NCBI GenBank assembly: GCA_905234855.1 | Contig: CAJOIU010000008.1 | Location: 1 to 64,000 of the forward strand | DNA length: 64,000 nucleotides | From: an uncultured Oscillospiraceae bacterium | GTDB lineage: Bacteria > Bacillota > Clostridia > Oscillospirales > Oscillospiraceae | Direction of reading: 5' to 3' | Shown here: positions 15,838-24,680 of the stretch, piece after piece | Position numbering within the stretch: the stretch's first letter is position 1 | How the letters are laid out: each line of letters opens with the position of its first letter | Program-made: the position numbers and the translations under genes | The notes under the pieces: model-generated | What the model saw: only the letters and a program-made list of their open reading frames with translations | Told to the model about the DNA's origin: nothing | Databases searched by the model: none

Positions 15838-18378
15838 ATGGAACAATATAATGTGACGGGCATGAGCTGCGCGGCGTGCAGCGCCCGGGTGGAAAAAGCG
15901 GTATCGCAGGTTCCGGGGGTGACGAGCTGTTCGGTGAGCCTGCTGACAAATTCCATGGGCGTGGAGGGGACAGCCTCGCCCGCGGCGATCGTGGCGGCGG
16001 TGAAGGACGCGGGCTACGGCGCGTCGCCAAAAAACGCGGTTCCCGCCGCTCCCTCGGCGGAGGAGGACGCGCTGGCCGATCACGAGACGCCGGTTTTGAA
16101 AAAACGGCTGATCGCGTCGCTGGGCTTCCTTGTTGTGCTGATGTATTTCTCCATGGGGCATAGCATGTGGGGCTGGCCGCTCCCCGCGTTTTTCGACGGC
16201 AACCATGTCGCCATGGGTGTCGTGCAGATGCTGCTGGCGGGAACCATCATGGTCATCAACCAGAAGTTTTTTATCAGCGGCTTTCAGAGCCTCCGGCACG
16301 GCGCGCCGAATATGGACACCCTCGTGGCCATGGGATCGATGGTGTCGTTTCTGTGGAGCGTGTATGTGTTGCTGGCTATGACCCGCGCCCAAACGGACGG
16401 GGACATGGCGGCAGTCATGGATTATACGATGGACTTCTATTTCGAGTCCGCAGGCATGATCCTTGCTCTCATCACGGTGGGAAAGCTTTTGGAGGCACGG
16501 TCGAAGGGAAAGACCACGGACGCTCTCAAGAGCCTCATGCGTCTCGCGCCGAAGACCGCGGTTGTGGAGCGGGACGGGACAGAAACAGAGATCCCTGTCG
16601 AGCAGGTTCGCATCGGCGATGTTTTCCTCGTCCGTCCGGGGGAGAATATCCCGGTGGACGGCATCGTGATCGAAGGCGCTTCGGCGGTGAACGAGGCCGC
16701 GCTCACGGGCGAGAGCATCCCGGTGGATAAGGCGGCGGGGGATGAGGTTTCCGCCGCTACGGTGAATCAATCGGGCTTTCTCCGCTGCCGCGCGGCGCGT
16801 GTGGGAGAGGATACGACGCTCGCCCAGATCATCCGCATGGTGAGCGACGCCGCCGCGACGAAAGCGCCTATCGCCAAGATCGCGGACAAGGTCTCCGGCG
16901 TGTTTGTCCCGACGGTGATCGGGATCGCTGCCGTCACGCTTGTGATCTGGCTGCTGGCGGGGCAGACCTTTGGCTATGCGCTGGCGCGGGGCATTTCTGT
17001 GCTGGTCATAAGCTGTCCCTGCGCCCTCGGTCTTGCCACGCCGGTGGCGATCATGGTCGGAAACGGCATGGGAGCGAAAAACGGCATCCTGTTCAAGACC
17101 GCTGTTTCGCTGGAGCAGGCGGGGAAGGTGCAGATCGTAGCTCTCGATAAGACCGGCACGGTCACGAGCGGCGATCCGCGCGTGACGGATATCCTGCCGG
17201 CGGACGGGGTGACGGAGACGGAGCTTCTGTCGACTGCCTGCGCCGCCGAGAGGAAGAGCGAGCATCCCTTGGCGAAGGCCATCGTCCGCTATGCGGATGA
17301 GCAGGGGATCGCCGTGCCGGAGGCGTCTGCGTTCACGGCGCTGCCCGGAAGCGGGCTGGAGGCCGTTGTGGACGGAGCGGAGATCCGCGGAGGCAGCGCA
17401 GCTTATATCACGACCGTGGCAGCCCTGCCCAAGGTGTTGTCCGAGGCGGGCGAACGCCTCGCAGAGGCGGGCAAAACGCCGCTGTATTTCGCGCGGGACG
17501 GCCGACTTCTCGGGGTGATTGCCGTGGCGGACGTTCTGAAGCCGGACAGCACGCAGGCTGTCCGGGAACTGCGGGATATGGGCATCCGCGTCGTCATGCT
17601 CACCGGCGACAACGAGCGCACGGCAAACGCCATCGGGCGTCAAGCCGGAGTGGACGAGGTGGTGGCAGGCGTTCGCCCCGAAGGGAAGGAGCGGGTCATC
17701 CGCCGCCTGCGGGAGCAGGGCAGCGTCGCCATGGTGGGCGACGGGATCAACGACGCCCCGGCGCTCACCGCGGCAGATATCGGCATTGCCATCGGCGCGG
17801 GTACGGACGTTGCCATCGACGCTGCGGACGTCGTGTTGGTCAACAGCCGCATATCCGATGTTCCCGCCGCGATCCGTCTCTCCCGGGCTACGCTGCGGAA
17901 TATCCGCCAAAACCTGTTCTGGGCGTTTTTCTATAACAGCATCGGCATCCCGCTGGCGGCGGGGGCGTTCATCTCCCTCTTGGGCTGGGAGCTGAACCCC
18001 ATGTTCGGTGCGGCGGCCATGAGCCTTTCGAGCTTCTGCGTTGTGACGAACGCCCTGCGGCTGAATCTGTTCAACATCCGCGATCCGCGGCATGATAAAA
18101 AGATCCAAAACAAGACCCCGGCCGCCGTCTTGGAACCGTCGGCGGAGGAACAAAAGGAGGAACCTTCCATGACAAAAACCATGAAGATCGAGGGCATGAT
18201 GTGCATGCATTGCGAGGCTCGCGTCAAGAAAGCGCTGGAGGCGCTGGACGGCGTAGGCAAGGCCGCCGTGAGCCATGAGGCCGGCACGGCCGTTGTCACG
18301 CTGGAAAAGGACGTGGCAAACGATGTGCTTACAAAAGCGGTTGAGGATCAGGATTATAAGGTCCTCGGCGTGGAATAA
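15838..18378 (+). CDS. copA: copper-exporting P1B-type ATPase with fused C-terminal CopZ domain
   Basis: An 846-aa Cu(I) efflux ATPase. It has an N-terminal heavy-metal-associated domain (GMSCAAC, Cys11/Cys14), eight membrane helices, the TGES-type actuator loop (ALTGESIPV), the ion-binding CPC motif (Cys393/Cys395 in [11 protein letters not shown]), phosphorylation site Asp437 in [16 protein letters not shown] and [10 protein letters not shown]. Unlike usual CopA, the C-terminus carries a second HMA domain (CMHC, residues 789-792) after a Lys/Glu linker. The junction contains AAAGGAGG and an in-frame ATG (18169), so a free chaperone may also be made from the same frame. Confidence 0.95.
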   Translation: MEQYNVTGMSCAACSARVEKAVSQVPGVTSCSVSLLTNSMGVEGTASPAAIVAAVKDAGYGASPKNAVPAAPSAEEDALADHETPVLKKRLIASLGFLVVLMYFSMGHSMWGWPLPAFFDGNHVAMGVVQMLLAGTIMVINQKFFISGFQSLRHGAPNMDTLVAMGSMVSFLWSVYVLLAMTRAQTDGDMAAVMDYTMDFYFESAGMILALITVGKLLEARSKGKTTDALKSLMRLAPKTAVVERDGTETEIPVEQVRIGDVFLVRPGENIPVDGIVIEGASAVNEAALTGESIPVDKAAGDEVSAATVNQSGFLRCRAARVGEDTTLAQIIRMVSDAAATKAPIAKIADKVSGVFVPTVIGIAAVTLVIWLLAGQTFGYALARGISVLVISCPCALGLATPVAIMVGNGMGAKNGILFKTAVSLEQAGKVQIVALDKTGTVTSGDPRVTDILPADGVTETELLSTACAAERKSEHPLAKAIVRYADEQGIAVPEASAFTALPGSGLEAVVDGAEIRGGSAAYITTVAALPKVLSEAGERLAEAGKTPLYFARDGRLLGVIAVADVLKPDSTQAVRELRDMGIRVVMLTGDNERTANAIGRQAGVDEVVAGVRPEGKERVIRRLREQGSVAMVGDGINDAPALTAADIGIAIGAGTDVAIDAADVVLVNSRISDVPAAIRLSRATLRNIRQNLFWAFFYNSIGIPLAAGAFISLLGWELNPMFGAAAMSLSSFCVVTNALRLNLFNIRDPRHDKKIQNKTPAAVLEPSAEEQKEEPSMTKTMKIEGMMCMHCEARVKKALEALDGVGKAAVSHEAGTAVVTLEKDVANDVLTKAVEDQDYKVLGVE
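18169..18378 (+). CDS. copZ: candidate internal copper chaperone CopZ (in frame within copA)
   Basis: An ATG at 18169 preceded by AAAGGAGG (18153-18160, 8-nt spacing) would give a complete 69-aa HMA protein, [21 protein letters not shown] at the start, with the metal-binding CMHC. Its length and domain borders match stand-alone CopZ. Either copA and copZ genes fused by loss of a stop codon while keeping the copZ ribosome site, or both products are made. Expression as a separate protein is inferred. Confidence 0.55.
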   Translation: MTKTMKIEGMMCMHCEARVKKALEALDGVGKAAVSHEAGTAVVTLEKDVANDVLTKAVEDQDYKVLGVE

Positions 18379-18391
18379 CGGAAATCGACAG

Positions 18392-18440
18392 CAAAAGGCG
18401 CTTTGCCAAAACCCTGACGGGATTTGGCAGGGCGCTTTTG
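18392..18440 (+). terminator. probable terminator of csoR-copA
   Basis: A long imperfect stem (AAAAGGCGCTTTGCCAAA paired with TTTGGCA-GG-GCGCTTTT) follows the stop. Confidence 0.55.
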
Positions 18441-18495
18441 GCATTTCTGCACAAGATTGCAGAGCATTTTTTCCGAAACTAGGTGATTTAATGCA

Positions 18496-18524
18496 TTGCA
18501 AGGATGAAGTTTTTCCTGTATATT
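18496..18524 (+). promoter_or_regulatory. promoter of the AGCS symporter gene
   Basis: TTGCAA (18496-18501), 17-bp spacer, TATATT (18519-18524). Confidence 0.55.
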
Positions 18525-18593
18525 ATAAGAAACGGTTTATCCTACCAAAAGGCTTTTTTATGAGAGCCGAATAAGAAGTAAGGAGAAAGAAAA

Positions 18594-20015
18594 ATGGAGA
18601 CTTTTACCAAAATCGTCTCAGCGGTCGATGATTTTGCATGGGGTCCTGTGATGCTGGTGCTGCTCGTAGGCACGGGCCTGTATCTGAGCATCCGCTCGGG
18701 CTTCCTTCAGTTCACGAGATTTGGTTATGCCATGCGCAACACCCTCGGTAAGGCCTTTAAGAAGCAGAAGGCCGGCAAGGGCGAGGTCACGCCGTTTCAG
18801 GCAATGACCACGGCGCTGGCCGGAACGGTCGGCACCGGCAACATCGCCGGCGTAACGGGCGCGATCTTCATCGGCGGCCCCGGCGCGGTGTTCTGGCTGT
18901 GGATCTCTGCTCTCGTCGGCATGGTCACGAAGTATTCCGAGGTCGTGCTTGCGGTGAAATTCCGTGAGCGCAACGCTGACGGCGACTGGGTCGGCGGCCC
19001 GATGTATTCCATCAAAAACGGCCTCGGTAAAAACTGGCTCTGGCTGGCTTACGTCTTTGCGTTTTTCGGCATGATCGCCTCCTTCGGCATCGGCAATACC
19101 ACACAGGTCGATTCCATTGCCACCGCCATCGGCACGGCTGTTGCGGCTTTCGGCGGTGCTGAAGGCAGTACTGCTCTCCGTATCGTCATCGGCGTGATCG
19201 TGGCGATCTTCACCGCGGTGGTCATTATCGGCGGCATCAAGCGCATCGGCGCCGTGACGGAAAAGCTTGTCCCCTTTATGGCGGTCATCTACATAGTGGC
19301 TGCGCTCATCGTCGTTTTCGGCAACATCGGTCAGATCGGCGTCGTCCTCGGCGCGATCTTCCAAGGCGCCTTCAAACCCAGCGCCATCGCCGGCGGCGCT
19401 CTTGGCGTCGGGATCATGACCACCATCCAGAAGGGTATCGCCCGCGGCGTTTTCTCCAATGAGGCGGGCCTCGGCTCCGCGCCCATCGCTCACGCCGCCA
19501 CCTCCGAGATCGATCCTGTGAAGCAGGGTGTTTACGGCATCTTCGAGGTGTTCATGGACTCTATCGTGATCTGCACGCTGACTTCCCTCGCGCTCCTCAT
19601 GGGCCTCTCCGGGCAGGTGGGGATCAGCGGCATCGAGTGGGGCGTCAGCCATGGCTCCGAGATGGTCGTTGCCGCGTTCTCCGGCATCTTCGGCGGCAAG
19701 ATCAGCTCCATCATCATTGCTGTCGGCCTGAGCCTCTTCGCTCTTTCCACGATCCTGAGCTGGTCGCTCTACGGCGCCCGCTGCTGCGAGTTCCTGTTCG
19801 GCAAGGCTGCCAAGCCCGCCGCGCTGGTCTATAAGGTCGTCTTCTGCATCATCCTCATCATCGGCTCCACGCTGGGTCTCGATCTCGTGTGGACGATCGG
19901 CGACGCGCTGAACGGCCTCATGGCGATCCCGAACCTCATCGCGCTGCTGGCGCTCTCCGGCGTGGTCATCAAGATCACGAAGGATTATTTCTCCAACAAG
20001 AAAAATCTCGAATGA
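18594..20015 (+). CDS. sodium:alanine (AGCS family) symporter
   Basis: A secondary transporter of 473 aa with about eleven membrane helices. Family signatures include the N-terminal WGPVMLVLLVGTGLYLSIRSG, the first-repeat loop GTVGTGNIAGVTGAI-FIGGPGAVFW, KYSEVVLAVKFRE and RGVFSNEAGLGSAPIAHAA. AGCS proteins import alanine or glycine with sodium. AAGGAG ribosome site; monocistronic with a terminator. A TetR gene follows on the same strand from its own promoter. Confidence 0.92.
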   Translation: METFTKIVSAVDDFAWGPVMLVLLVGTGLYLSIRSGFLQFTRFGYAMRNTLGKAFKKQKAGKGEVTPFQAMTTALAGTVGTGNIAGVTGAIFIGGPGAVFWLWISALVGMVTKYSEVVLAVKFRERNADGDWVGGPMYSIKNGLGKNWLWLAYVFAFFGMIASFGIGNTTQVDSIATAIGTAVAAFGGAEGSTALRIVIGVIVAIFTAVVIIGGIKRIGAVTEKLVPFMAVIYIVAALIVVFGNIGQIGVVLGAIFQGAFKPSAIAGGALGVGIMTTIQKGIARGVFSNEAGLGSAPIAHAATSEIDPVKQGVYGIFEVFMDSIVICTLTSLALLMGLSGQVGISGIEWGVSHGSEMVVAAFSGIFGGKISSIIIAVGLSLFALSTILSWSLYGARCCEFLFGKAAKPAALVYKVVFCIILIIGSTLGLDLVWTIGDALNGLMAIPNLIALLALSGVVIKITKDYFSNKKNLE

Positions 20016-20070
20016 GAAGGCGGCCGTCCTGCCTCCGGCCATGTCGGAGGCGGGGTGGCGGCGATGATCG

Positions 20071-20097
20071 AAAACCGCGGCGCTTCGCCGCGGTTTT
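20071..20097 (+). terminator. terminator of the AGCS symporter gene
   Basis: A perfect 12-bp stem (20071-20082 with 20086-20097) with a 3-nt loop; the right arm ends in T4. Confidence 0.75.
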
Positions 20098-20101
20098 CGC
20101 G

Positions 20102-20130
20102 TTGACTTGCGGGACGGATTTCTTTATACT
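20102..20130 (+). promoter_or_regulatory. promoter of the tetR-type gene
   Basis: TTGACT (20102-20107), 17-bp spacer, TATACT (20125-20130). The predicted start (~20137) lies downstream of the ATG at 20133, which supports the GTG start at 20162. Confidence 0.75.
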
Positions 20131-20161
20131 GATGACATATATCACGGAGGGGGTGTACGCT

Positions 20162-20749
20162 GTGCCGAGAAAAAACGGCAGGAACACCAAAGCCCGCATC
20201 GTGGCGGCGGCGTGGAAGCTGTTCTACGAGCAGGGCTACGACGATACGACGGTGGAGGATATCATCTTTGAATCCGAGACCTCGAAGGGCTCGTTCTATC
20301 ACTATTTCGAGGGAAAGGACGCGCTGCTGGGCTCCCTTTCGATGCTGTTCGACGAGAAATACGACGCGCTGCTGGTGACCATGGACACGGAAATGGATGC
20401 GGTGGAGGCGCTGCTGTATCTGAACCGGGAACTGTTTACCATGATCGACAACAGCGTATCGATGGAGCTTCTGGCGCGGCTGCTGTCCACCCAGCTCGTG
20501 ACCCGGGGCGAGCGTCATCTGCTGGATCGGAACCGAACGTATTTCAAGCTCCTGCATCGGATCGTGAAGCAGGGACAGGAGCGGGGCGAGCTGCGCGCCG
20601 ATATCACGACGAACGAGATTGTTTCCGGGTATGCTATGTTCGAGCGGGCGCTGATGTATGATTGGTGCCTCACGAACGGAGCCTATGCACTTTCGAAGTA
20701 TGCGGCGGATATGATGCCGATGCTGCTGGACGGATATCGCGTTAAATAA
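20162..20749 (+). CDS. TetR/AcrR-family transcriptional regulator
   Basis: 195 aa starting at a GTG with a GGAGGGGG ribosome site. The N-terminal TetR DNA-binding domain is clear: NTKARIVAAAWKLFYEQGYDDTTVEDII, recognition helix TSKGSFYHYFEGKDALL. The C-terminal ligand/dimer domain is generic (TetR_C-like, with ERALMYDWCLTNGAY), so the effector is unknown. Its neighbours are an AGCS symporter upstream and PutP downstream. A 15-bp perfect inverted repeat between this gene and putP (20837-20868) is a candidate operator. Confidence 0.9.
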   Translation: MPRKNGRNTKARIVAAAWKLFYEQGYDDTTVEDIIFESETSKGSFYHYFEGKDALLGSLSMLFDEKYDALLVTMDTEMDAVEALLYLNRELFTMIDNSVSMELLARLLSTQLVTRGERHLLDRNRTYFKLLHRIVKQGQERGELRADITTNEIVSGYAMFERALMYDWCLTNGAYALSKYAADMMPMLLDGYRVK

Positions 20750-20825
20750 TTAATTTATAATTCGTACTTTTGTTAGTTTAGGTAAACGTCTGGTAAAAAA
20801 TGTAGTAAAACCAATAGATTAGCGT

Positions 20826-20868
20826 ACGGTTATGATAACCGTGTATAGACTAAAGTCTATACACGGTT
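20826..20868 (+). promoter_or_regulatory. overlapping inverted repeats upstream of putP
   Basis: A perfect 15-bp inverted repeat with a 2-nt loop (20837-20851 with 20854-20868) ends six bases before the putP -35 box. A second stem, ACGGTTA-TGA-TAACCGT (20826-20842), uses part of its left arm, so the two hairpins exclude each other. No T-run follows. It could be a TetR-type operator or the end of the tetR transcript. Confidence 0.55.
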
Positions 20869-20873
20869 CTGTA

Positions 20874-20902
20874 TTTACGTTCAGTTTCTTTTCTGCTATA
20901 AT
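20874..20902 (+). promoter_or_regulatory. promoter of putP
   Basis: TTTACG (20874-20879), 17-bp spacer, TATAAT (20897-20902). The leader can form a 7-bp hairpin (20912-20918 with 20932-20938) just before the AAAGGA ribosome site. Confidence 0.65.
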
Positions 20903-20954
20903 ATCCTCAAATCCTCCCATGGGATAGAGAAGGGAGGAGAGAAAGGATTTCGTC

Positions 20955-22436
20955 ATGCGTATTTCTGAAGTTGTCGTATTCATCGTTTATCTGATTTTTA
21001 TGATCGGCATAGGCGTCTATTTCTTCCTCCGCAGCAAGAACACCGGTGAGAAGGGCTATTTCCTCGGCGGCCGCGCCATGGGGCCTTGGGTCTCCGCGCT
21101 GTCGGCCGGTGCGTCCGATATGAGCGCGTGGGTGCTGATGGGGCTTCCCGCCTCGATCTATGCGCTGGGCATCGGGCAGATCTGGATCGCGGTCGGCCTT
21201 GCCATCGGCTATGCGTTGAGCTGGATCCTTGAGGCGCCGCGTCTTCGCCGCTTCTCCATCGTGGCAAACGACTCCATCACGATCCCCCAGTATCTCACGA
21301 ACCGCTTCCTGTCGAAGTCGAAGGCGGTGCAGATCATCTGTGCGGTCATCTTCCTGTTTGCCTATACGATTTACGCCGCCTCCAGCATCAAGGCCTGCGG
21401 CACGCTTTTCAGCACCGTGATCGACGGCCTCAGCCCGAATGTGGCCATGTATATCGCCGGGCTCATCATCATCAGCTATACGTTCCTCGGCGGCTTTTCC
21501 GCCGTCTGCTGGACGGACTTCTTCCAAGGTCTTCTGATGCTGGGTGCGCTGCTCATCGCGCCGATCTTCGCGGTGTTCATGCTCGATACCGCCGGGGCGT
21601 CCAGCGTGGCGCAGATCACCGCCGAGACGCAGAATTTCTGGAATCCCGTGGCGAGCTGGCAGGATATCGTTTCCGGCTTTGCTTGGGGCATAGGCTACTT
21701 CGGAATGCCCCATATCATCATCCGATTCATGTCGGTGGAGTCCCAGAAGTCGCTGAAGAAATCGGCTCGCATCGGCATCACATGGACTACCCTTATCCTC
21801 ATCTTCGCGGTGATCGTAGGTGTTGTCGGCCGCATCTTCCTCGGCATGAACGAGGAGATCGCCGAAAACTCCACGGTGTTCCTCACCATGGTTCGCCAGA
21901 TCTTCCCGGGGGTCATTTCCGGCCTGCTGCTTTCCGCGATTCTCGCAGCGGCCATGTCCACCGCGGACAGCCAGCTTCTGGCCGCTGCCTCCGCCTTTGC
22001 CAGCGATGTGTATAAGCCGGTGATCCGCAGGAATCAGGCCACCGATAAGGAAATGCTGTGGGCGGGACGCTATGTGGTGCTCGTCATCGCGGTCATCGCG
22101 GTCATCATCGCCTCCAACCCGAACGCCGGTTCCATCATGAGCCTTGTCTCGAACGCATGGGGCGTCTTCGGCGCGGCTTTCGGCCCGGTCATCATGCTCA
22201 GCCTGTTCTGGAAGCGCTTCACCTTCTCCGGCGCGGTGGCGGGCATCGTCGTCGGCGCGGCGGTGGATATCCTGTGGCTGGCGTTCCTCTCTGGCACGGG
22301 GGTCTATGAGATCCTCCCCGGCGCGGTTGCAGGTCTCATCGCGGCGGTGATCACCTCCCTGTGCTCCAAAGCGCCGGGTGCGGAGGTCGAAGCCCTGTTT
22401 GACCAAGCAATGGCTTATGAGGAAGCGGAAGCTTGA
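20955..22436 (+). CDS. putP: sodium/proline symporter
   Basis: An SSS-family transporter of 493 aa with thirteen expected membrane helices. The N-terminus reads YFLGGRAMGPWVSALSAGASDMSAWVLMGLPASIYALG, the PutP-specific sodium and proline-binding region. KACGTLFST, GGFSAVCWTDFFQGLLML and AAAMSTADSQLLAAASAFASDVYKP follow. PutP imports proline with Na+ for nutrition or osmotic balance. AAAGGA is 7 nt before the ATG. Monocistronic with a strong terminator; possible control by the adjacent TetR protein is inferred from the palindrome at its promoter. Confidence 0.95.
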   Translation: MRISEVVVFIVYLIFMIGIGVYFFLRSKNTGEKGYFLGGRAMGPWVSALSAGASDMSAWVLMGLPASIYALGIGQIWIAVGLAIGYALSWILEAPRLRRFSIVANDSITIPQYLTNRFLSKSKAVQIICAVIFLFAYTIYAASSIKACGTLFSTVIDGLSPNVAMYIAGLIIISYTFLGGFSAVCWTDFFQGLLMLGALLIAPIFAVFMLDTAGASSVAQITAETQNFWNPVASWQDIVSGFAWGIGYFGMPHIIIRFMSVESQKSLKKSARIGITWTTLILIFAVIVGVVGRIFLGMNEEIAENSTVFLTMVRQIFPGVISGLLLSAILAAAMSTADSQLLAAASAFASDVYKPVIRRNQATDKEMLWAGRYVVLVIAVIAVIIASNPNAGSIMSLVSNAWGVFGAAFGPVIMLSLFWKRFTFSGAVAGIVVGAAVDILWLAFLSGTGVYEILPGAVAGLIAAVITSLCSKAPGAEVEALFDQAMAYEEAEA

Positions 22437-22451
22437 ACATAGCAAAACCAC

Positions 22452-22484
22452 AACGGCGCGGCGAAATTGCCGCGCCGTTTTTGC
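22452..22484 (+). terminator. terminator of putP
   Basis: An 11-bp stem AACGGCGCGGC/GCCGCGCCGTT (22452-22462 with 22469-22479), 6-nt loop, T-run. Confidence 0.9.
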
Positions 22485-22578
22485 GGTCGGACGGGAAATT
22501 CCCATAAAACCGATAGGTATTGTGGAAACTGCACAGATTTGCATTGGAAGTAACGGGAAAAAACCGATAAACTGAAGG

Positions 22579-22608
22579 TTGACAAAGGGGAAAGCGAAGG
22601 ACTATAAT
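22579..22608 (+). promoter_or_regulatory. promoter of the T-box-metNIQ transcript
   Basis: TTGACA (22579-22584), 18-bp spacer, TATAAT (22603-22608). Confidence 0.8.
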
Positions 22609-22614
22609 AAACGC

Positions 22615-22905
22615 AACCTCCGCGGGGAGGGAAATTTCATATCACCAAAGGCTGTGAAGAGAAGAGTAGGCAAGAGGTTATGCCGCAGAGAGTCCCGGGA
22701 GCTGTGAAGGGATGCAGAGGGCTTGCCGAACATGGTCTCGGAGCCGTGCGGGCGATAGGTAGTCCGCAACGGGCGCGCCCGTAACAGCGCAGGGGTTTGC
22801 TGGAACTCCGCAAGGCGCATGCCGCGAGGCATGGGCGAAGCAAGGTGGTACCACGGCGCGTGAAAGCGTTCGTCCTTGATGATGATTCATTGAGGGCGTT
22901 TTTTT
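22615..22905 (+). promoter_or_regulatory. methionine T-box leader
   Basis: The leader carries the conserved T-box AAGGTGGTACCACGG at 22842-22856. It is followed by an 11-bp terminator stem (22871-22881 with 22888-22898) and seven T. Stem I has the AGTA turn in AGTAGGCAAG, paired with CTTGCC, then GAAC and the predicted specifier codon ATG (22732-22734). The methionine specifier fits the downstream metNIQ genes: uncharged tRNA-Met should stabilise the antiterminator and allow uptake genes to be read. Confidence 0.9.
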
Positions 22906-22923
22906 GTTTGCAGGGGAGGAAAC

Positions 22924-23940
22924 ATGGGAGAGAAGATCATAGAGCTCCAAGGGCTGTGCAAGACCTTCGGCACAGGCGACGGCGCGGTGGAGGCGCTCAA
23001 GGATATCCATATCGACATCGAAAAGGGCGATATCTTTGGCATCATCGGCCTGTCCGGCGCGGGGAAAAGTACCTTGGTTCGATGTATCAACCTTTTGGAG
23101 CGGCCGAGCAGCGGCCGCGTGATCGTGAACGGGCTGGACATGACCGCTCTTTCCGAGCGGGAGCTGCGGAAGGCGCGGCAGTCCATCAGCATGATCTTTC
23201 AGGGCTTCAACCTGCTGATGCAGCGCACGTCGCTGGAAAACATCTGTTTCCCGATGGAGCTGGCTGGGGTGAAGAAGGAGGAGGCGCGCAAAAAGGCGCG
23301 GGAGCTTCTGGAGATCGTGGATCTGCCTGATAAGGCGGACGCCTATCCCGTGCAGCTCTCCGGCGGGCAGAAGCAGCGCATCGCCATTGCCCGCGCGCTG
23401 GCGAGCGACCCGCAGGTGCTTCTGTGCGACGAGGCCACCAGCGCCCTTGATCCGAAAACGACTCAGTCCATACTGGAGCTGCTGAAGCGGCTCAACCGCG
23501 CGCTGGGCGTCACGGTGGTGGTCATCACCCATGAGATGCGCGTGGTGGAGCAGATCTGCAACCGGGTCGCTATCCTCGACGGTGGCGTGGTGCAGGAGAC
23601 CGGCTTTGTGGCTGATGTGTTCTCGAATCCCAAAACGGAGGCCGGGCGCCGGCTTGTGCTGCCGGAGGGGGAAAAGATCCACGTCCTACCGCAGAATCGG
23701 CTGGTGCGTTTGGTGTTCAACGGCATGGCCGCCGATGAGCCGATCATATCCACCCTCGCCATCGAGCAGGGGATCCGTCTCAATATCATGAGCGCGGATA
23801 CGCGCTCTATCGGGGAAAAGACCTTCGGCAATATGGTGCTTGGCCTGCCGGAGGATGAGACGGAGGCGGCAAGGGCGCTGATTTATCTCCGGGAGATTCC
23901 CGGCGTGACCGCGGAGGAGGTGACCGACTATGTTCAGTGA
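22924..23940 (+). CDS. metN: methionine ABC transporter ATP-binding protein
   Basis: The 338-aa ATPase of the MetNIQ D/L-methionine importer. Walker A GLSGAGKST (42-50), Q-loop FQGFNLL, signature LSGGQKQRIAIARAL (about 145), Walker B VLLCDEATSALDP and switch histidine VITHE are present. The C-terminal NIL domain (about 262-338, from LVRLVFNG) is the known methionine-binding regulatory domain causing trans-inhibition. GGGGAGG precedes the ATG. First gene of the T-box-controlled operon; its end overlaps metI by 11 nt. Confidence 0.95.
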   Translation: MGEKIIELQGLCKTFGTGDGAVEALKDIHIDIEKGDIFGIIGLSGAGKSTLVRCINLLERPSSGRVIVNGLDMTALSERELRKARQSISMIFQGFNLLMQRTSLENICFPMELAGVKKEEARKKARELLEIVDLPDKADAYPVQLSGGQKQRIAIARALASDPQVLLCDEATSALDPKTTQSILELLKRLNRALGVTVVVITHEMRVVEQICNRVAILDGGVVQETGFVADVFSNPKTEAGRRLVLPEGEKIHVLPQNRLVRLVFNGMAADEPIISTLAIEQGIRLNIMSADTRSIGEKTFGNMVLGLPEDETEAARALIYLREIPGVTAEEVTDYVQ

Positions 23941-24619
23941 GGCGAATGTGGCCTTGCTGCAGAACATCGTCCGGGAGGATCTTCTGCATGCCATCTGGGA
24001 GACGCTGTATATGACCTTCGTGCCGACGGTGATCGCGTTTGTGATCGGCCTGCCGCTGGGCATCCTCCTCGTCACCGGCGAGGAGGGCGGCATCCGGCCG
24101 CTGCCGAAAGCGCTGATGAAGGCGCTGAATGTCGTCATCAATCTGCTGCGCTCCGTGCCGTTTCTGATCCTGCTGGTGGTGGTGCTGCCGGTATCGAAAT
24201 TCATCATGGGGACGACGGTGGGTTCGCCTGCCATGCTGGTGCCGCTGTCCATCGCGGCCTTTCCCTTTGTGGCGCGCATCGTGGAGACCTCGATCCGCGA
24301 GGTGGACAAGGGCGTGATCGAGGCGGCGCAGGCCATGGGCGCGAGTCCCTTCCAGATCGTATGGAAGGTGCTGATCCCGGAGGCAAAGCCTGCCCTCATC
24401 TCCAATTTTATGGTGGCGCTCATCACGATCTTCGGCTATGGCGCCATGGCGGGTATCGTCGGCGGCGGCGGCCTCGGCGCCATCGCGGTGAACTATGGCT
24501 ATTACCGCCGCAGACAGCTTGTGCTGTTCTTCGCGGTGATCCTCATGATCATCATCGTGCAGGCGCTGCAAAGCGCGGGCAATACCGTTACCCGCAAATC
24601 GGATAAACGCATCCGATAG
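23930..24619 (+). CDS. metI: methionine ABC transporter permease
   Basis: A five-helix MetI permease of 229 aa. It shows the family N-terminus (WETLYMTFVPTVIAFVIGLPLG), the binding-protein-dependent transport signature EAAQAMGASPFQIVWKVLIPEA (EAA loop contacting MetN) and the C-terminal FGYGAMAGIVGGGGLGAIAVNYGYYR. It overlaps the end of metN, which indicates coupled translation. Confidence 0.95.
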   Translation: MFSEANVALLQNIVREDLLHAIWETLYMTFVPTVIAFVIGLPLGILLVTGEEGGIRPLPKALMKALNVVINLLRSVPFLILLVVVLPVSKFIMGTTVGSPAMLVPLSIAAFPFVARIVETSIREVDKGVIEAAQAMGASPFQIVWKVLIPEAKPALISNFMVALITIFGYGAMAGIVGGGGLGAIAVNYGYYRRRQLVLFFAVILMIIIVQALQSAGNTVTRKSDKRIR

Positions 24620-24680
24620 CCTTTCTTTACGCGCAAATCCCTTACTATATAAAATTCAATCATCAAAAGGAGAAAAAGAC

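Noticed and set aside
15706..18501. Very long minus-strand open frame of over 900 codons opposite copA
   Set aside because: It has no ribosome site or recognisable domain and mirrors the GC-rich third codon positions of copA; copA itself has every P-type ATPase motif.
22615..22905. SAM riboswitch upstream of metN
   Set aside because: The T-box consensus, terminator and methionine specifier explain the leader; SAM-I core motifs are not seen.
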